From positions 3,348,001 to 3,412,000 of the forward strand of contig NW_025963552.1 of the NCBI RefSeq assembly GCF_910591885.1: a stretch of DNA of 64,000 bases, written 5' to 3'. This document shows positions 1 through 11,463 of this stretch, piece by piece. A program made the position numbers and the translations under genes. This DNA comes from Bombus terrestris (taxonomy: Eukaryota > Arthropoda > Insecta > Hymenoptera > Apidae). Below the pieces are notes generated by a model that saw only the letters and a program-made list of their open reading frames with translations, searched no databases and was not told where the DNA came from. How positions within the stretch are numbered: the stretch's first letter is position 1; every line of letters begins with the position of its first letter.

Positions 1-335
1 ACAATCCAACGGTTTGGCACATACTGACATTGAAACATTCTCACCAGCCAGAGGAGCCGGAAGTATTTATCCTATTGCCTGCTGACAAATGTTTACAGTT
101 TGTGAACAGTTCCACATAAATAGTACTATTTCCACATACTACAGGGCAATGTGATGTCCGAAGTGGCTGACGAAATTAGGTACTAACACGATATATATGC
201 ATATTGCAAGGTATATGTATACCTTGCATATTGTGATCGATGCTCGCTCGCTCCGCTCGCTCGTAAAAATTTAGTCCAACCTCACATCCGACACGTTCGC
301 AAATTCGAAATAAGTCGCCACCATATCGAATAATG
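1..335 (+). repeat. Partial satellite monomer at the left edge, with a 5-bp deletion
   Basis: This is the 3' part of a monomer whose start lies outside the window. It ends at the first anchor (336). It has private changes: CATTCTCACC instead of CATTCGCACC near 38, and GAACAGTTCC instead of GAATAGTTTC near 104. Around 286-295 it reads CATCCGACACG where nearly all other copies read CATCCGATCCGACACG. That is a loss of one 5-bp CCGAT unit between two CCGA direct repeats, as expected from replication slippage. It is the only copy I saw with this deletion. Confidence 0.9.
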
Positions 336-1167
336 AACGCAAGATGGATTGGTTTTAGGTTACGCTATACTTTTCGAGCGAGCGCAGCGAGCGAGAGACG
401 CGTAAAGGTGTGTCACAGTCCAACGGTTTGGCACATACTGACATTGAAACATTCGCACCAGCCCGAGGAGCCGGAAGTATTTATCCTATAGCCTGCTGAC
501 AAATGTTTACAGTTTGTGAATATTTTCACATAAATAGTACTATTTCGACATACTACAGTGCAATGTGATGTCCGAAGTGGCTGACAAAATTAGGTTTTAA
601 CACGATATATATGCATATTGCAAGGTATATGTATACCTTGCAAATTGTGATCGTTGCTCGCTCGCTCCGCTCGCTCGTAAAAATTTAGTCCAACCTCACA
701 TCCGATCCGACACGTTCGCAAATTCGAAATAAGTCGCCACCATATCGAATAATGAACGCAAGATGGATTGGTTTTAGGTTACGCTATAGTTTTCGAGCGA
801 GCGCAGCGAGCGAGAGACGCGTAAAGGTCTGTCACAGTCCAACGGTTTGGCACATACTGACATTGAAACATTCGCACCAGCCCGAGGAGCCGGAAGTCTT
901 TATCCTATAGCCTGCTGACAAATGTTTACAGTTTGTGAATAGTTTCGCATAAATAGTTCTATTTCGACATACTACAGTGCAATGTGATGTCCGAAGTGGC
1001 TGACAAAATTAGGTACTAACTCGATATATATGCATATTGCAAGGTATATGTATACCTTGCAAATTGTGATAGTTGCTCGCTCGCTCCGCTCGCTCGTAAA
1101 AATTTAGTCCAACCTCACATCCGATCCGACACGTTCGCAAATTCGAAATAAGTCGCCTTCATATCGA

Positions 1168-1371
1168 ATGACTAACGCAAGAGGGATTGGTTTTAGGTTA
1201 GGCTATAGTTTTCGAGCGAGCGCAGCGAGCGAGAGACGCGTGAAGGTGTATCACAATCTAACGGTTTGGCACATACGGACATTGAAACATTCGCACCAGC
1301 CAGAGGAGCCGGAAGTATTTATCCTATTGCCTGCTGACAAATGTTTACAGTTTGTGAATAGTTTCACATAA
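1168..1371 (+). other. Recurring 67-codon open frame in T monomers, judged non-coding
   Basis: An ATG-started frame of 66-72 codons recurs in most monomers, always on the plus strand. It translates the GC arm as FRASAASERR and ends at the TAA in CACATAAATAG. No known domain is recognisable. Reasons against coding: the frame exists once per satellite unit with no promoter or flanking gene structure; many N copies have TTG changed to TAG (TATCCTATAGCC), which ends the frame about 14 codons early; P copies start five codons further upstream simply because of an ATCG/TTGCC difference; and unselected-looking amino-acid changes are scattered (for example S to N, R to H, K to N, A to I). Transcription into non-coding RNA is not excluded. 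Confidence 0.7.
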
Positions 1372-1592
1372 ATAGTACTATTTCCACATACTACAGTCCA
1401 ATGTGATGTCCGAAGTGGCTAACAAAATTAGGTACTAACACGATATATATGCATATTGCAAGGTATATGTATACCTTGCAAATTGTGATCGTTGCTCGCT
1501 CGCTCCGCTCGCTCGTAAAAATTTAGTCCAACCTCACATCCGATCCGACACGTTCGCAAATTCGAAATAAGTCGCCACCATATCGAATAATG
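1174..1592 (+). repeat. Reference monomer, T-type (419 bp)
   Basis: This is a representative of the T class. Linked diagnostic sites are GCCTTCATATCGAATGACT just before the anchor, AAGAGGGATTGG after it, TTTTAGGTTAGGCTATAG, then (past the first GC arm) GTGAAGGTGTATCACAATCT, CATACGGAC, CAGCCAGAGG and GGAAGTATTTATCC. The changes travel together over about 200 bp, which marks T as a parental sequence rather than random variation. It contains TTAGGTTAGG, which the N class lacks (TTAGGTTACG). T copies are found throughout the window, for example at anchors 2434, 5379, 6217, 8315, 13352, 17132 and 33503. Confidence 0.9.
1447..1481. repeat. AT-rich palindrome pair (representative): ATATGCATAT plus 26-bp stem
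   Basis: Two dyads abut. Bases 1447-1456 are the perfect 10-bp palindrome ATATGCATAT. Bases 1456-1481 consist of a 12-base arm TTGCAAGGTATA, the dinucleotide TG, and the exact reverse complement of the arm. Copies with GCATATTG after the stem instead of GCAAATTG have a shorter perfect arm of 11 bases. The 422-bp monomers lose the first palindrome and keep an 8-base arm (AAGGTATA). This is the most symmetric spot in the monomer and could extrude as a cruciform or fold as an RNA hairpin. Confidence 0.88.
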
Positions 1593-1653
1593 AACGCAAG
1601 ATGGATTGGTTTTAGGTTACGCTATAGTTTTCGAGCGAGCGCAGCGAGCGAGC
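1494..1653. repeat. Long-spaced GC-rich inverted repeat (representative)
   Basis: The left arm (1494-1515) is built of GCTCGCTCGCTCC plus GCTCGCTCG. The right arm (1632-1653) is close to its reverse complement, starting CGAGCGAGCGCAGCGAGCG. In this copy 21 of 22 positions pair, the exception being the central C opposite C; most other copies pair 20 of 22 because the last base is A. AAA/TTT next to the arms adds a little pairing. The spacer is 116 bp. The same pair recurs in every monomer, so the array holds about 150 potential stem-loops. Each arm alone is also nearly mirror-symmetric. Copies ending in GAGCGAGCGACG, like this one, occur at anchors 1593, 10835 and 15872 only. The arms could be relics of transposon terminal repeats, but I see no target-site duplication. 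Confidence 0.85.
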
Positions 1654-2852
1654 GACGCGTAAAGGTGTGTCACAGTCCAACGGTTTGGCACATACTGACA
1701 TTGAAACATTCGCACCAGCCCGAGGAGCCGGAAGTATTTATCCTATTGCCTGCTGACAAATGTTTACAGTTTGTGAATTGTTTCACATAAATAGTACTAT
1801 TTCCACATACTACAGTCCAATGTGATGTCCGAAGTGGCTGACAAAATTAGGTACTAACACGAAATATATGCAAGGCAATATAAGGTATATGTATACCTTG
1901 CAAATTGTGATCGTTGCTCGCTCGCTCCGCTCGCTCGTAAAAATTTAGTCCAACCTCACATCCGATCCGACACGTTCGCAAATTCGAAATAAGTCGCCAC
2001 CATATCGAATAATGAACGCAAGATGGATTGGTTTTAGGTTACGCTATAGTTTTCGAGCGAGCGCAGCGAGCGAGAGACGCGTAAAGGTGTGTCACAATCC
2101 AACGGTTTGGCACATACGGACATTGAAACATTCGCACCAGCCCGAGGAGCCGGAAGTCTTTATCCTATAGCCTGCTGACAAATGTATACAGTTTGTGAAT
2201 AGTTTCGCATAAATAGTTCTATTTCGACATACTACAGTGCAATGTGATGTCCGATGTGGCTGACAAAATTAGGTACTAACACGATATATATGCATATTGC
2301 AAGGTATATGTATACCTTGCAAATTGTGATAGTTGCTCGCTCGCTCCGCTCGCTCGTAAAAATTTAGTCCAACCTCACATCCGATCCGATACGTTCGCAA
2401 ATTCGAAATAAGTCGCCTTCATATCGAATGACTAACGCAAGAGGGATTGGTTTTAGGTTAGGCTATAGTTTTCGAGCGAGCGCAGCGAGCGAGAGACGCG
2501 TGAAGGTGTATCACAATCTAACGGTTTGGCACATACGGACATTGAAACATTCGCACCAGCCAGAGGAGCCGGAAGTATTTATCCTATTGCCTGCTGAGAA
2601 ATGTTTACAGTTTGTGAATAGTTTCACATAAATAGTACTATTTCCACATACTACAGGGCAATGTGATGTCCGAAGTGGCTGACGAAATTAGGTACTAACA
2701 CGATATATATGCATATTGCAAGGTATATGTATACCTTGCATATTGTGATCGATGCTCGCTCGCTCCGCTCGCTCGTAAAAATTTAGTCCAACCTCACATC
2801 CGATCCGACACGTTCGCAAATTCGAAATAAGTCGCCACCATATCGAATAATG

Positions 2853-3274
2853 AACGCAAGATGGATTGGTTTTAGGTTACGCTATAGTTTTCGAGCGAGC
2901 GCAGCGAGCGAGAGACGCGTAAAGGTGTGTCACAATCCAACGGTTTGGCACATACTGACATTGAAACATTCGCACCAGCCCGAGGAGCCGGAAGTCTTTA
3001 TCCTATTGCCTGCTGACAAATGTTTACAGTTTGTGAATAGTTTCACATAAATAGTACTATTTCCACATACTACAGTCCAATGTGATGTCCGAAGTGGCTG
3101 ACAAAATTAGGTACTAACACGAAATATATGCAAGGCAATATAAGGTATATGTATACCTTGCTAATTGTGATCGTTGCTCGCTCGCTCCGCTCGCTCGTAA
3201 AAATTTAGTCCAACCTCACATACGATCCGACACGTTCGCAAATTCGAAATAAGTCGCCACCATATCGAATAATG
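2853..3274 (+). repeat. Reference monomer, N-type (422-bp length class)
   Basis: This is a representative of the N class. Diagnostic sites are GCCACCATATCGAATAATG before the anchor, AAGATGGATTGG after it, TTTTAGGTTACGCTATAG, then GTAAAGGTGTGTCACAATCC, CAGCCCGAGG and GGAAGTCTTTATCC. This copy also has the 3-bp-longer AT block (ATATGCAAGGCAATATAAGG near 3127-3146). N copies split into sub-forms: AGCGAACGAGAG with CATACGGAC, and AGCGAGCGAGAG with CATACTGAC. Many of the latter end in TATCCTATAGCC instead of TATCCTATTGCC. Confidence 0.9.
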
Positions 3275-6200
3275 AACGCAAGATGGATTGGTTTTAGGTT
3301 ACGCTATAGTTTTCGAGCGAGCGCAGCGAACGAGAGACGCGTAAAGGTGTGTCACAATCCAACGGTTTGGCACATACGGACATTGAAACATTCGCACCAG
3401 CCCGAGGAGCCGGAAGTCTTTATCCTATTGCCTGCTGACAAATGTTTACAGTTTGTGATTAGTTTCACATAAATAGTACTATTTCCACATACTACAGTCC
3501 AATGTGATGTCCGAAATGGCTGACAAAATTAGGTACTAACACGAAATATGTGCAAGGCAATATAAGGTATATGTATACCTTGCAAATTGTGATCGTTGCT
3601 CGCTCGCTCCGCTCGCTCGTAAAAATTTAGTCCAACCTCACATACGATCCGACACGTTCGCCAATTCGAAATAAGTTGCCTTCATATCGAATGACTAACG
3701 CAAGATGGATTGGGTTTAGGTTAGGCTACAGCTTTCGAGCGAGCGCATCGAGCGAGAGACGCGTAAAGGTGTGTCACAATCCAACGGTTTGGCACATACT
3801 GACATTGAAACATTCGCACCAGCCCGAGGAGCCGGATGTCTTTATCCTATTGCCTGCTGACAAATGTTTACAGTTTGTGAATAGTTTCACATAAATAGTA
3901 CTATTTCCACATACTACAGGGCAATGTGATGTCCGAAGTGGCTGACGAAATTAGGTACTAACACGATATATATGCATATTGCAAGGTATATGTATACCTT
4001 GCATATTGTGATCGATGCTCGCTCGCTCCGCTCGCTCGTAAAAATTTAGTCCAACCTCACATCCGATCCGACACGTTCGCAAATTCGAAATAAGTCGCCA
4101 CCATATCGAATAATGAACGCAAGATGGATTGGTTTTAGGTTACGCTATAGTTTTCGAGCGAGCGCAGCGAGCGAGAGACGCGTAAAGGTGTGTCACAATC
4201 CAACGGTTTGGCACATACTGACATTGAAACATACGCACCAGCCCGAGGAGCCGGAAGTCTTTATCCTATTGCCTGCTGACAATTGTTTACAGTTTGTGAA
4301 TAGTTTCACATAAATAGTACTATTTCCACATACTACAGTCCAATGTGATGTCTGAAGTGGCTGACAAAATTAGGTACTAACACGAAATATATGCAAGGCA
4401 ATATAAGGTATATGTATACCTTGCAAATTGTGATCGTTGCTCGCTCGCTCCGCTCGCTCGTAAAAATTTAGTCCAACCTCACATCCGATCCGACACGTTC
4501 GCAAATTCGAAATAAGTCGCCACCATATCGAATAATGAGCGCAAGATGGATTGGTTTTAGGTTACGCTATAGTTTTCGAGCGAGCGCAGCGAACGAGAGA
4601 CGCGTAAAGGTGTGTCACAATCCAACGGTTTGGCACATACGGACATTGAAACATTCGCACCAGCCCGAGGAGCCGGAAGTCTTTATCCTATTGCCTGCTG
4701 ACAAATGTTTACAGTTTGTGAATAGTTTCACATAAATAGTACTATTTCCACATACTACAGTCCAATGTGATGTCCGAAGTGGCTGACAAAATTAGGTACT
4801 AACACGAAATATATGCAAGGCAATATAAGGTATATGTATACCTTGCAAATTGTGATCGTTGCTCGCTCGCTCCGCTCGCTCGTAAAAATTTAGTCCAACC
4901 TCACATCCGATCCGACACGTTCGCCAATTCGAAATAAGTCGCCACCATATCGAATAATGAACGCAAGATGGATTGGTTTTAGGTTACGCTATAGTTTTCG
5001 AGCGAGCGCAGCGAGCGAGAGACGCGTAAAGGTGTGTCACAATCCAACGGTTTGGCACATACTGACATTGAAACATTCGCACCAGCCCGAGGAGCCGCAA
5101 GTCTTTATCCTATAGCCTGCTGACAAATGTTTACAGTTTGTGAATAGTTTCACATAAATAGTACTATTTCCACATACTACAGTCCAATGTGATGTCCGAA
5201 GTGGCTAACAAAATTAGGTACTAACACGATATATATGCATATTGCAAGGTATATGTATACCTTGGAAATTGTGATCGTTGCTCGCTCGCTCCGCTCGCTC
5301 GTAAAAATTTAGTCCAACCTCACATCCGATCCGACACGTTCGCAAATTCGAAATAAGTCGCCTTCATATCAAATGACTAACGCAAGAGGGATTGGTTTTA
5401 GGTTAGGCTATAGTTTTCGAGCGAGCGCAGCGAGCGAGAGACGCGTGAAGGTGTATCACAATCTAACGGTTTGGCACATACGGACATTGAAACATTCGCA
5501 CCAGCCAGAGGAGCCGGAAGTATTTATCCTATTGCCTGCTGACAAATGTTTACAGTTTGTGAATAGTTTCACATAAATAGTACTATTTCCACATACTACA
5601 GGGCAATGTGATGTCCGAAGTGGCTGACGAAATTAGGTACTAACACGATATATATGCATATTGCAAGGTATATGTATACCTTGCAAATTGTGATCGTTGC
5701 TCGCTCGCTCCGCTCGCTCGTAAAAATTTAGTCCAACCTCACATCCGATCCGACACGTTCGCAAATTCGAAATAAGTCGCCACCATATCGAATAATGAAC
5801 GCAAGATGGATTGGTTTTAGGTTACGCTATAGTTTTCGAGCGAGCGCAGCGAGCGAGAGACGCGTAAAGGTGTGTCACAATCCAACGGTTTGGCACATAC
5901 GGACATTGAAACATTCGCACCAGCCCGAGGAGCCGGAAGTCTTTATCCTATAGCCTGCTGACAAATGTATACAGTTTGTGAATAGTTTCGCATAAATAGT
6001 TCTATTTCGACATACTACAGTGCAATGTGATGTCCGAAGTGGCTAACAAAATTAGGTACTAACACGATATATATGCATATTGCAAGGTATATGTATACCT
6101 TGCAAATTGTGATAGTTGCTCGCTCGCTCCGCTCGCTCGTAAAAATTTAGTCCAACCTCACATCCGATCCGACACGTTCGCAAATTCGAAATAAGTCGCC

Positions 6201-6788
6201 TTCATATCGAATGACTAACGCAAGAGGGATTGGTTTTAGGTTAGGCTATAGTTTTCGAGCGAGCGCAGCGAGCGAGAGACGCGTGAAGGTGTATCACAAT
6301 CTAACGGTTTGGCACATACGGACATTGAAACATTCGCACCAGCCAGAGGAGCCGGAAGTATTTATCCTATTGCCTGCTGACAAATGTTTACAGTTTGTGA
6401 ATAGTTTCACATAAATAGTATTATTTCCACATACTACAGGGCAATGTGATGTCCGAAGTGGCTGACGAAATTAGGTACTAACACGATATATATGCATATT
6501 GCAAGGTATATGTATACCTTGCATATTGTGATCGATGCTCGCTCGCTCCGCTCGCTCGTAAAAATTTAGTCCAACCTCACATCCGATCCGACACGTTCGC
6601 AAATTCGAAATAAGTCGCCACCATATCGAATAATGAACGCAAGATGGATTGGTTTTAGGTTACGCTATAGTTTTCGAGCGAGCGCAGCGAGCGAGAGACG
6701 CGTAAAGGTGTGTCACAATCCAACGGTTTGGCACATACTGACATTGAAACATTCGCACCAGCCCGAGGAGCCGCAAGTCTTTATCCTA

Positions 6789-9366
6789 TAGCCTGCTGAC
6801 AAATGTTTACAGTTTGTGAATAGTTTCACATAAATAGTACTATTTCGACATACTACAGTGCAATGTGATGTCCGAAGTGGCGGACAAAATTAGGTACTAA
6901 CACGATATATATGCATATTGCAAGGTATATGTATACCTTGCAAATTGTGATCGTCGCTCGCTCGCTCCGCTCGCTCGTAAAAATTTAGTCCAACCTCACA
7001 TCCGATCCGACACGTTCGCAAATTCGAAATAAGTCGCCTTCATATCGAATGACTAACGCAAGAGGGATTGGTTTTAGGTTAGGCTATAGTTTTCGAGCGA
7101 GCGCAGCGAGCGAGAGACGCGTGAAGGTGTATCACAATCTAACGGTTTGGCACATACGGACATTGAAACATTCGCACCAGCCAGAGGAGCCGGAAGTATT
7201 TATCCTATTGCCTGCTGACAAATGTTTACAGTTTGTGAATAGTTTCACATAAATAGTACTATTTCCACATACTACAGTCCAATGTGATGTCCGAAGTGGC
7301 TAACAAAATTAGGTACTAACACGATATATATGCATATTGCAAGGTATATGTATACCTTGCAAATTGTGATCGTTGCTCGCTCGCTCCGCTCGCTCGTAAA
7401 AATTTAGTCCAACCTCACATCCGATCCGACACGTTCGCAAATTCGAAATAAGTCGCCACCATATCGAATAATGAACGCAAGATGGATTGGTTTTAGGTTA
7501 CGCTATAGTTTTCGAGCGAGCGCAGCGAACGAGAGACGCGTAAAGGTGTGTCACAATCCAACGGTTTGGCACATACGGACATTGAAACATTCGCACCAGC
7601 CCGAGGAGCCGGAAGTCTTTATCCTATTGCCTGCTGACAAATGTTTACAGTTTGTGAATAGTTTCACATAAATAGTACTATTTCCACATACTACAGTCCA
7701 ATGTGATGTCCGAAGTGGCTGACAAAATTAGGTACTAACACGAAATATATGCAAGGCAATATAAGGTATATGTATACCTTGCTAATTGTGATCGTTGCTC
7801 GCTCGCTCCGCTCGCTCGTAAAAATTTAGTCCAACCTCACATACGATCCGACACGTTCGCAAATTCGAAATAAGTCGCCACCATATCGAATAATGAACGC
7901 AAGATGGATTGGTTTTAGGTTACGCTATAGTTTTCGAGCGAGCGCAGCGAACGAGAGACGCGTAAAGGTGTGTCACAATCCAACGGTTTGGCACATACGG
8001 ACATTGAAACATTCGCACCAGCCCGAGGAGCCGGAAGTCTTTATCCTATTGCCTGCTGACAAATGTTTACAGTTTGTGAATAGTTTCACATAAATAGTAC
8101 TATTTCGACATACTACAGTGCAATGTGATGTCCGAAGTGGCGGACAAAATTAGGTACTAACACGATATATATGCATATTGCAAGGTATATGTATACCTTG
8201 CAAATTGTGATCGTCGCTCGCTCGCTCCGCTCGCTCGTAAAAATTTAGTCCAACCTCACATCCGATCCGACACGTTCGCAAATTCGAAATAAGTCGCCTT
8301 CATATCGAATGACTAACGCAAGAGGGATTGGTTTTAGGTTAGGCTATAGTTTTCGAGCGAGCGCAGCGAGCGAGAGACGCGTGAAGGTGTATCACAATCT
8401 AACGGTTTGGCACATACGGACATTGAAACATTCGCACCAGCCAGAGGAGCCGGAAGTATTTATCCTATTGCCTGCTGACAAATGTTTACAGTTTGTGAAT
8501 AGTTTCACATAAATAGTACTATTTCCACATACTACAGTCCAATGTGATGTCCGAAGTGGCTAACAAAATTAGGTACTAACACGATATATATGCATATTGC
8601 AAGGTATATGTATACCTTGCAAATTGTGATCGTTGCTCGCTCGCTCCGCTCGCTCGTAAAAATTTAGTCCAACCTCACATCCGATCCGACACGTTCGCAA
8701 ATTCGAAATAAGTCGCCACCATATCGAATAATGAACGCAAGATGGATTGGTTTTAGGTTACGCTATAGTTTTCGAGCGAGCGCAGCGAACGAGAGACGCG
8801 TAAAGGTGTGTCACAATCCAACGGTTTGGCACATACGGACATTGAAACATTCGCACCAGCCCGAGGAGCCGGAAGTCTTTATCCTATTGCCTGCTGACAA
8901 ATGTTTACAGTTTGTGAATAGTTTCACATAAATAGTACTATTTCCACATACTACAGTCCAATGTGATGTCCGAAGTGGCTGACAAAATTAGGTACTAACA
9001 CGAAATATATGCAAGGCAATATAAGGTATATGTATACCTTGCTAATTGTGATCGTTGCTCGCTCGCTCCGCTCGCTCGTAAAAATTTAGTCCAACCTCAC
9101 ATACGATCCGACACGTTCGCAAATTCGAAATAAGTCGCCACCATATCGAATAATGAACGCAAGATGGATTGGTTTTAGGTTACGCTATAGTTTTCGAGCG
9201 AGCGCAGCGAACGAGAGACGCGTAAAGGTGTGTCACAATCCAACGGTTTGGCACATACGGACATTGAAACATTCGCACCAGCCCGAGGAGCCGGAAGTCT
9301 TTATCCTATTGCCTGCTGACAAATGTTTACAGTTTGTGAATAGTTTCACATAAATAGTACTATTTC
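6789..9366 (+). repeat. Trimer higher-order repeat, two tandem copies (1,260 bp)
   Basis: About 6,789-8,106 matches about 8,049-9,366 with an offset of 1,260 bp (419+419+422). Anchors: 7055 (T), 7474 (N, GAACGAG form), 7896 (N, GAACGAG form), then 8315, 8734, 9156 of the same types. A private marker, GATCGTCGCTCG, is shared at about 6951 and 8211 and nowhere else that I noticed; GTGGCGGACAAAA upstream is also shared. The trio is followed by an N/P chimera at 9578. Confidence 0.85.
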
Positions 9367-11463
9367 CACATACTACAGTCCAATGTGATGTCCGAAGTGG
9401 CTGACAAAATTAGGTACTAACACGAAATATATGCAAGGCAATATAAGGTATATGTATACCTTGCAAATTGTGATCGTTGCTCGCTCGCTCCGCTCGCTCG
9501 TAAAAATTTAGTCCAACCTCACATCCGATCCGACACGTTCGCAAATTCGAAATAAGTCGCCACCATATCGAATAATGAACGCAAGACGGATTGGTTTTAG
9601 GTTAGGCTACAGCTTTCGAGCGAGCGCAGCGAGCGAGAGACGCGTAAAGGTGTGTCACAATCCAACGGTTTGGCACATACTGACATTGAAACATTCGCAC
9701 CAGCCCGAGGATCCGGATGTCTTTATCATATTGCCTGCTGACAAATGTTTACAGTTTGTGAATAGTTTCACATAAATAGTACTATTTCCACATACTACAG
9801 GGCAATGTGATGTCCGAAGTGGCTGACGAAATTAGGTACTAACACGATATATATGCATATTGCAAGGTATATGTATACCTTGCATATTGTGATCGATGCT
9901 CGCTCGCACCGCTCGCTCGTAAAAATTTAGTCCAACCTCACATCCGATCCGACACGTTCGCAAATTCGAAATAAGTCGCCACCATATCGAATAATGAACG
10001 CAAGATGGATTGGTTTTAGGTTACGCTATAGTTTTCGAGCGAGCGCAGCGAGCGAGAGACGCGTAAAGGTGTGTCACAATCCAACGGTTTGGCACATACT
10101 GACATTGAAACATTCGCACCAGCCCGAGGAGCCGGAAGTATTTATCCTATAGCCTGCTGACAAATGTTTACAGTTTGTGAATAGTTTCACATAAATAGTA
10201 CTATTTCGACATACTACAGTGCAATGTGATGTCCGAAGTGGCTGACAAAATTAGGTACTAACACGATATATATGCATATTGCAAGGTATATGTATACCTT
10301 GCAAATTGTGATCGTTGCTCGCTCGCTCCGTTCGCTCGTAAAGATTTAGTCCAACCTCACATCCGATCCGACACGTTCGCAAATTCGAAATAAGTCGCCT
10401 TCATATCGAATGACTAACGCAAGAGGGATTGGTTTTAGGTTAGGCTATAGTTTTCGAGCGAGCGCAGCGAGCGAGAGACGCGTGAAGGTGTATCACAATC
10501 TAACGGTTTGGCACATACGGACATTGAAACATTCGCACCAGCCAGATGAGCCGGAAGTATTTATCCTATTGCCTGCTGACAAATGTTTACAGTTTGTGAA
10601 TAGTTTCACATAAATAGTACTATTTCCACATACTACAGTCCAATGTGATGTCCGAAGTGGCTAACAAAATTAGGTACTAACACGATATATATGCATATTG
10701 CAAGGTATATGTATACCTTGCAAATTGTGATCGTTGCTCGCTCGCTCCGCTCGCTCGTAATAATTTAGTCCAACCTCACATCCGATCCGACACGTTCGCA
10801 AATTCGAAATAAGTCGCCACCATATCGAATAATGAACGCAAGATGGATTGGTTTTAGGTTACGCTATAGTTTTCGAGCGAGCGCAGCGAGCGAGCGACGC
10901 GTAAAGGTGTGTCACAGTCCAACGGTTTGGCACATACTGACATTGAAACATTCGCACCAGCCCGAGGAGCCGGAAGTCTTTATCCTATTGCCTGCTGACA
11001 AATGTTTACAGTTTGTGAATTGTTTCACATAAATAGTACTATTTCCACATACTACAGTCCAATGTGATGTCCGAAGTGGCTGACAAAATTAGGTACTAAC
11101 ACGAAATATATGCAAGGCAATATAAGGTATATGTATACCTTGCAAATTGTGATCGTTGCTCGCTCGCTCCGCTCGCTCGTAAAAATTTAGTCCAACCTCA
11201 CAGCCGATCCGACACGTTCGCAAATTCGAAATAAGTCGCCTTCATATCGAATGACTAACGCAAGAGGGATTGGTTTTAGGTTAGGCTATAGTTTTCGAGC
11301 GAGCGCAGCGAGCGAGAGACACGTGAAGGTGTATCACAATCTAACGGTTTGGCACATACGGACATTGAAACATTCGCACCAGCCAGAGGAGCCGGAAGTA
11401 TTTATCCTATTGCCTGCTGACAAATGTTTACAGTTTGTGAATAGTTTCACATAAATAGTACTA
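8216..11463 (+). repeat. 12-mer higher-order repeat, left copy
   Basis: This segment recurs 5,037 bp downstream (13,253-16,500). Anchors: 8315, 8734, 9156, 9578, 9997, 10416, 10835, 11257. Rare markers shared at the same offset are CTCGCACCGCTCG (9904 and 14941), CTCGTAATAATTT (10755 and 15792), GAGGATCCGGATG (near 9708 and 14745) and GAGCGAGCGACG (copies at 10835 and 15872). I found only a few differences, for example CTCCGTTCGC here against CTCCGCTCGC there, and CAGATGAGCC here against CAGAGGAGCC. The copy at 9578 is an N-front/P-back chimera. Confidence 0.88.

Larger units (their letters stand above)
336..6788 (+). repeat. Left block: alternating T and N monomers without a clear long period
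   Basis: Anchors: 336, 755, 1174, 1593, 2015, 2434, 2853, 3275, 3697, 4116, 4538, 4960, 5379, 5798, 6217, 6636. Spacings of 422 bp follow 1593, 2853, 3275, 4116 and 4538. The order is mostly T and N, with one P copy at 3697. T copies fall two monomers (838 bp) apart at 5379, 6217 and 7055. The block lacks the later markers (paired-change stem, AAATTGAG, GCTTGCTG, CTCACGAAATT). Private changes are scattered, for example GATACGTTC near 2389, ATATGTGCAAGG near 3545 and AACATACGC near 4230. I see nothing except satellite here. Confidence 0.85.

Noticed and set aside
1494..1515. The GC-rich GCTCGCTCGCTCC arm as a promoter, CpG-island-like or protein-binding element.
   Set aside because: It is a short low-complexity tract repeated in each unit. 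Nothing in the sequence indicates a transcription start or a specific binding protein.
2747..2755. GATCGATGC, which fits the RNA polymerase III B-box consensus GWTCRANNC, in a subset of monomers.
   Set aside because: Most copies have GATCGTTGC, which does not fit, and no A box with correct spacing lies upstream. A chance match is likely.
2967..2983. A CENP-B-box-like site, TTCG-nnnn-A-nn-CCGA, present in each monomer (ATTCGCACCAGCCCGAG).
   Set aside because: It matches 7 of the 9 core bases of the CENP-B box (NTTCGNNNNANNCGGGN). About one such match per monomer is expected by chance on two strands, and the CGGG part is broken in both N (CCGA) and T (CAGA) copies.
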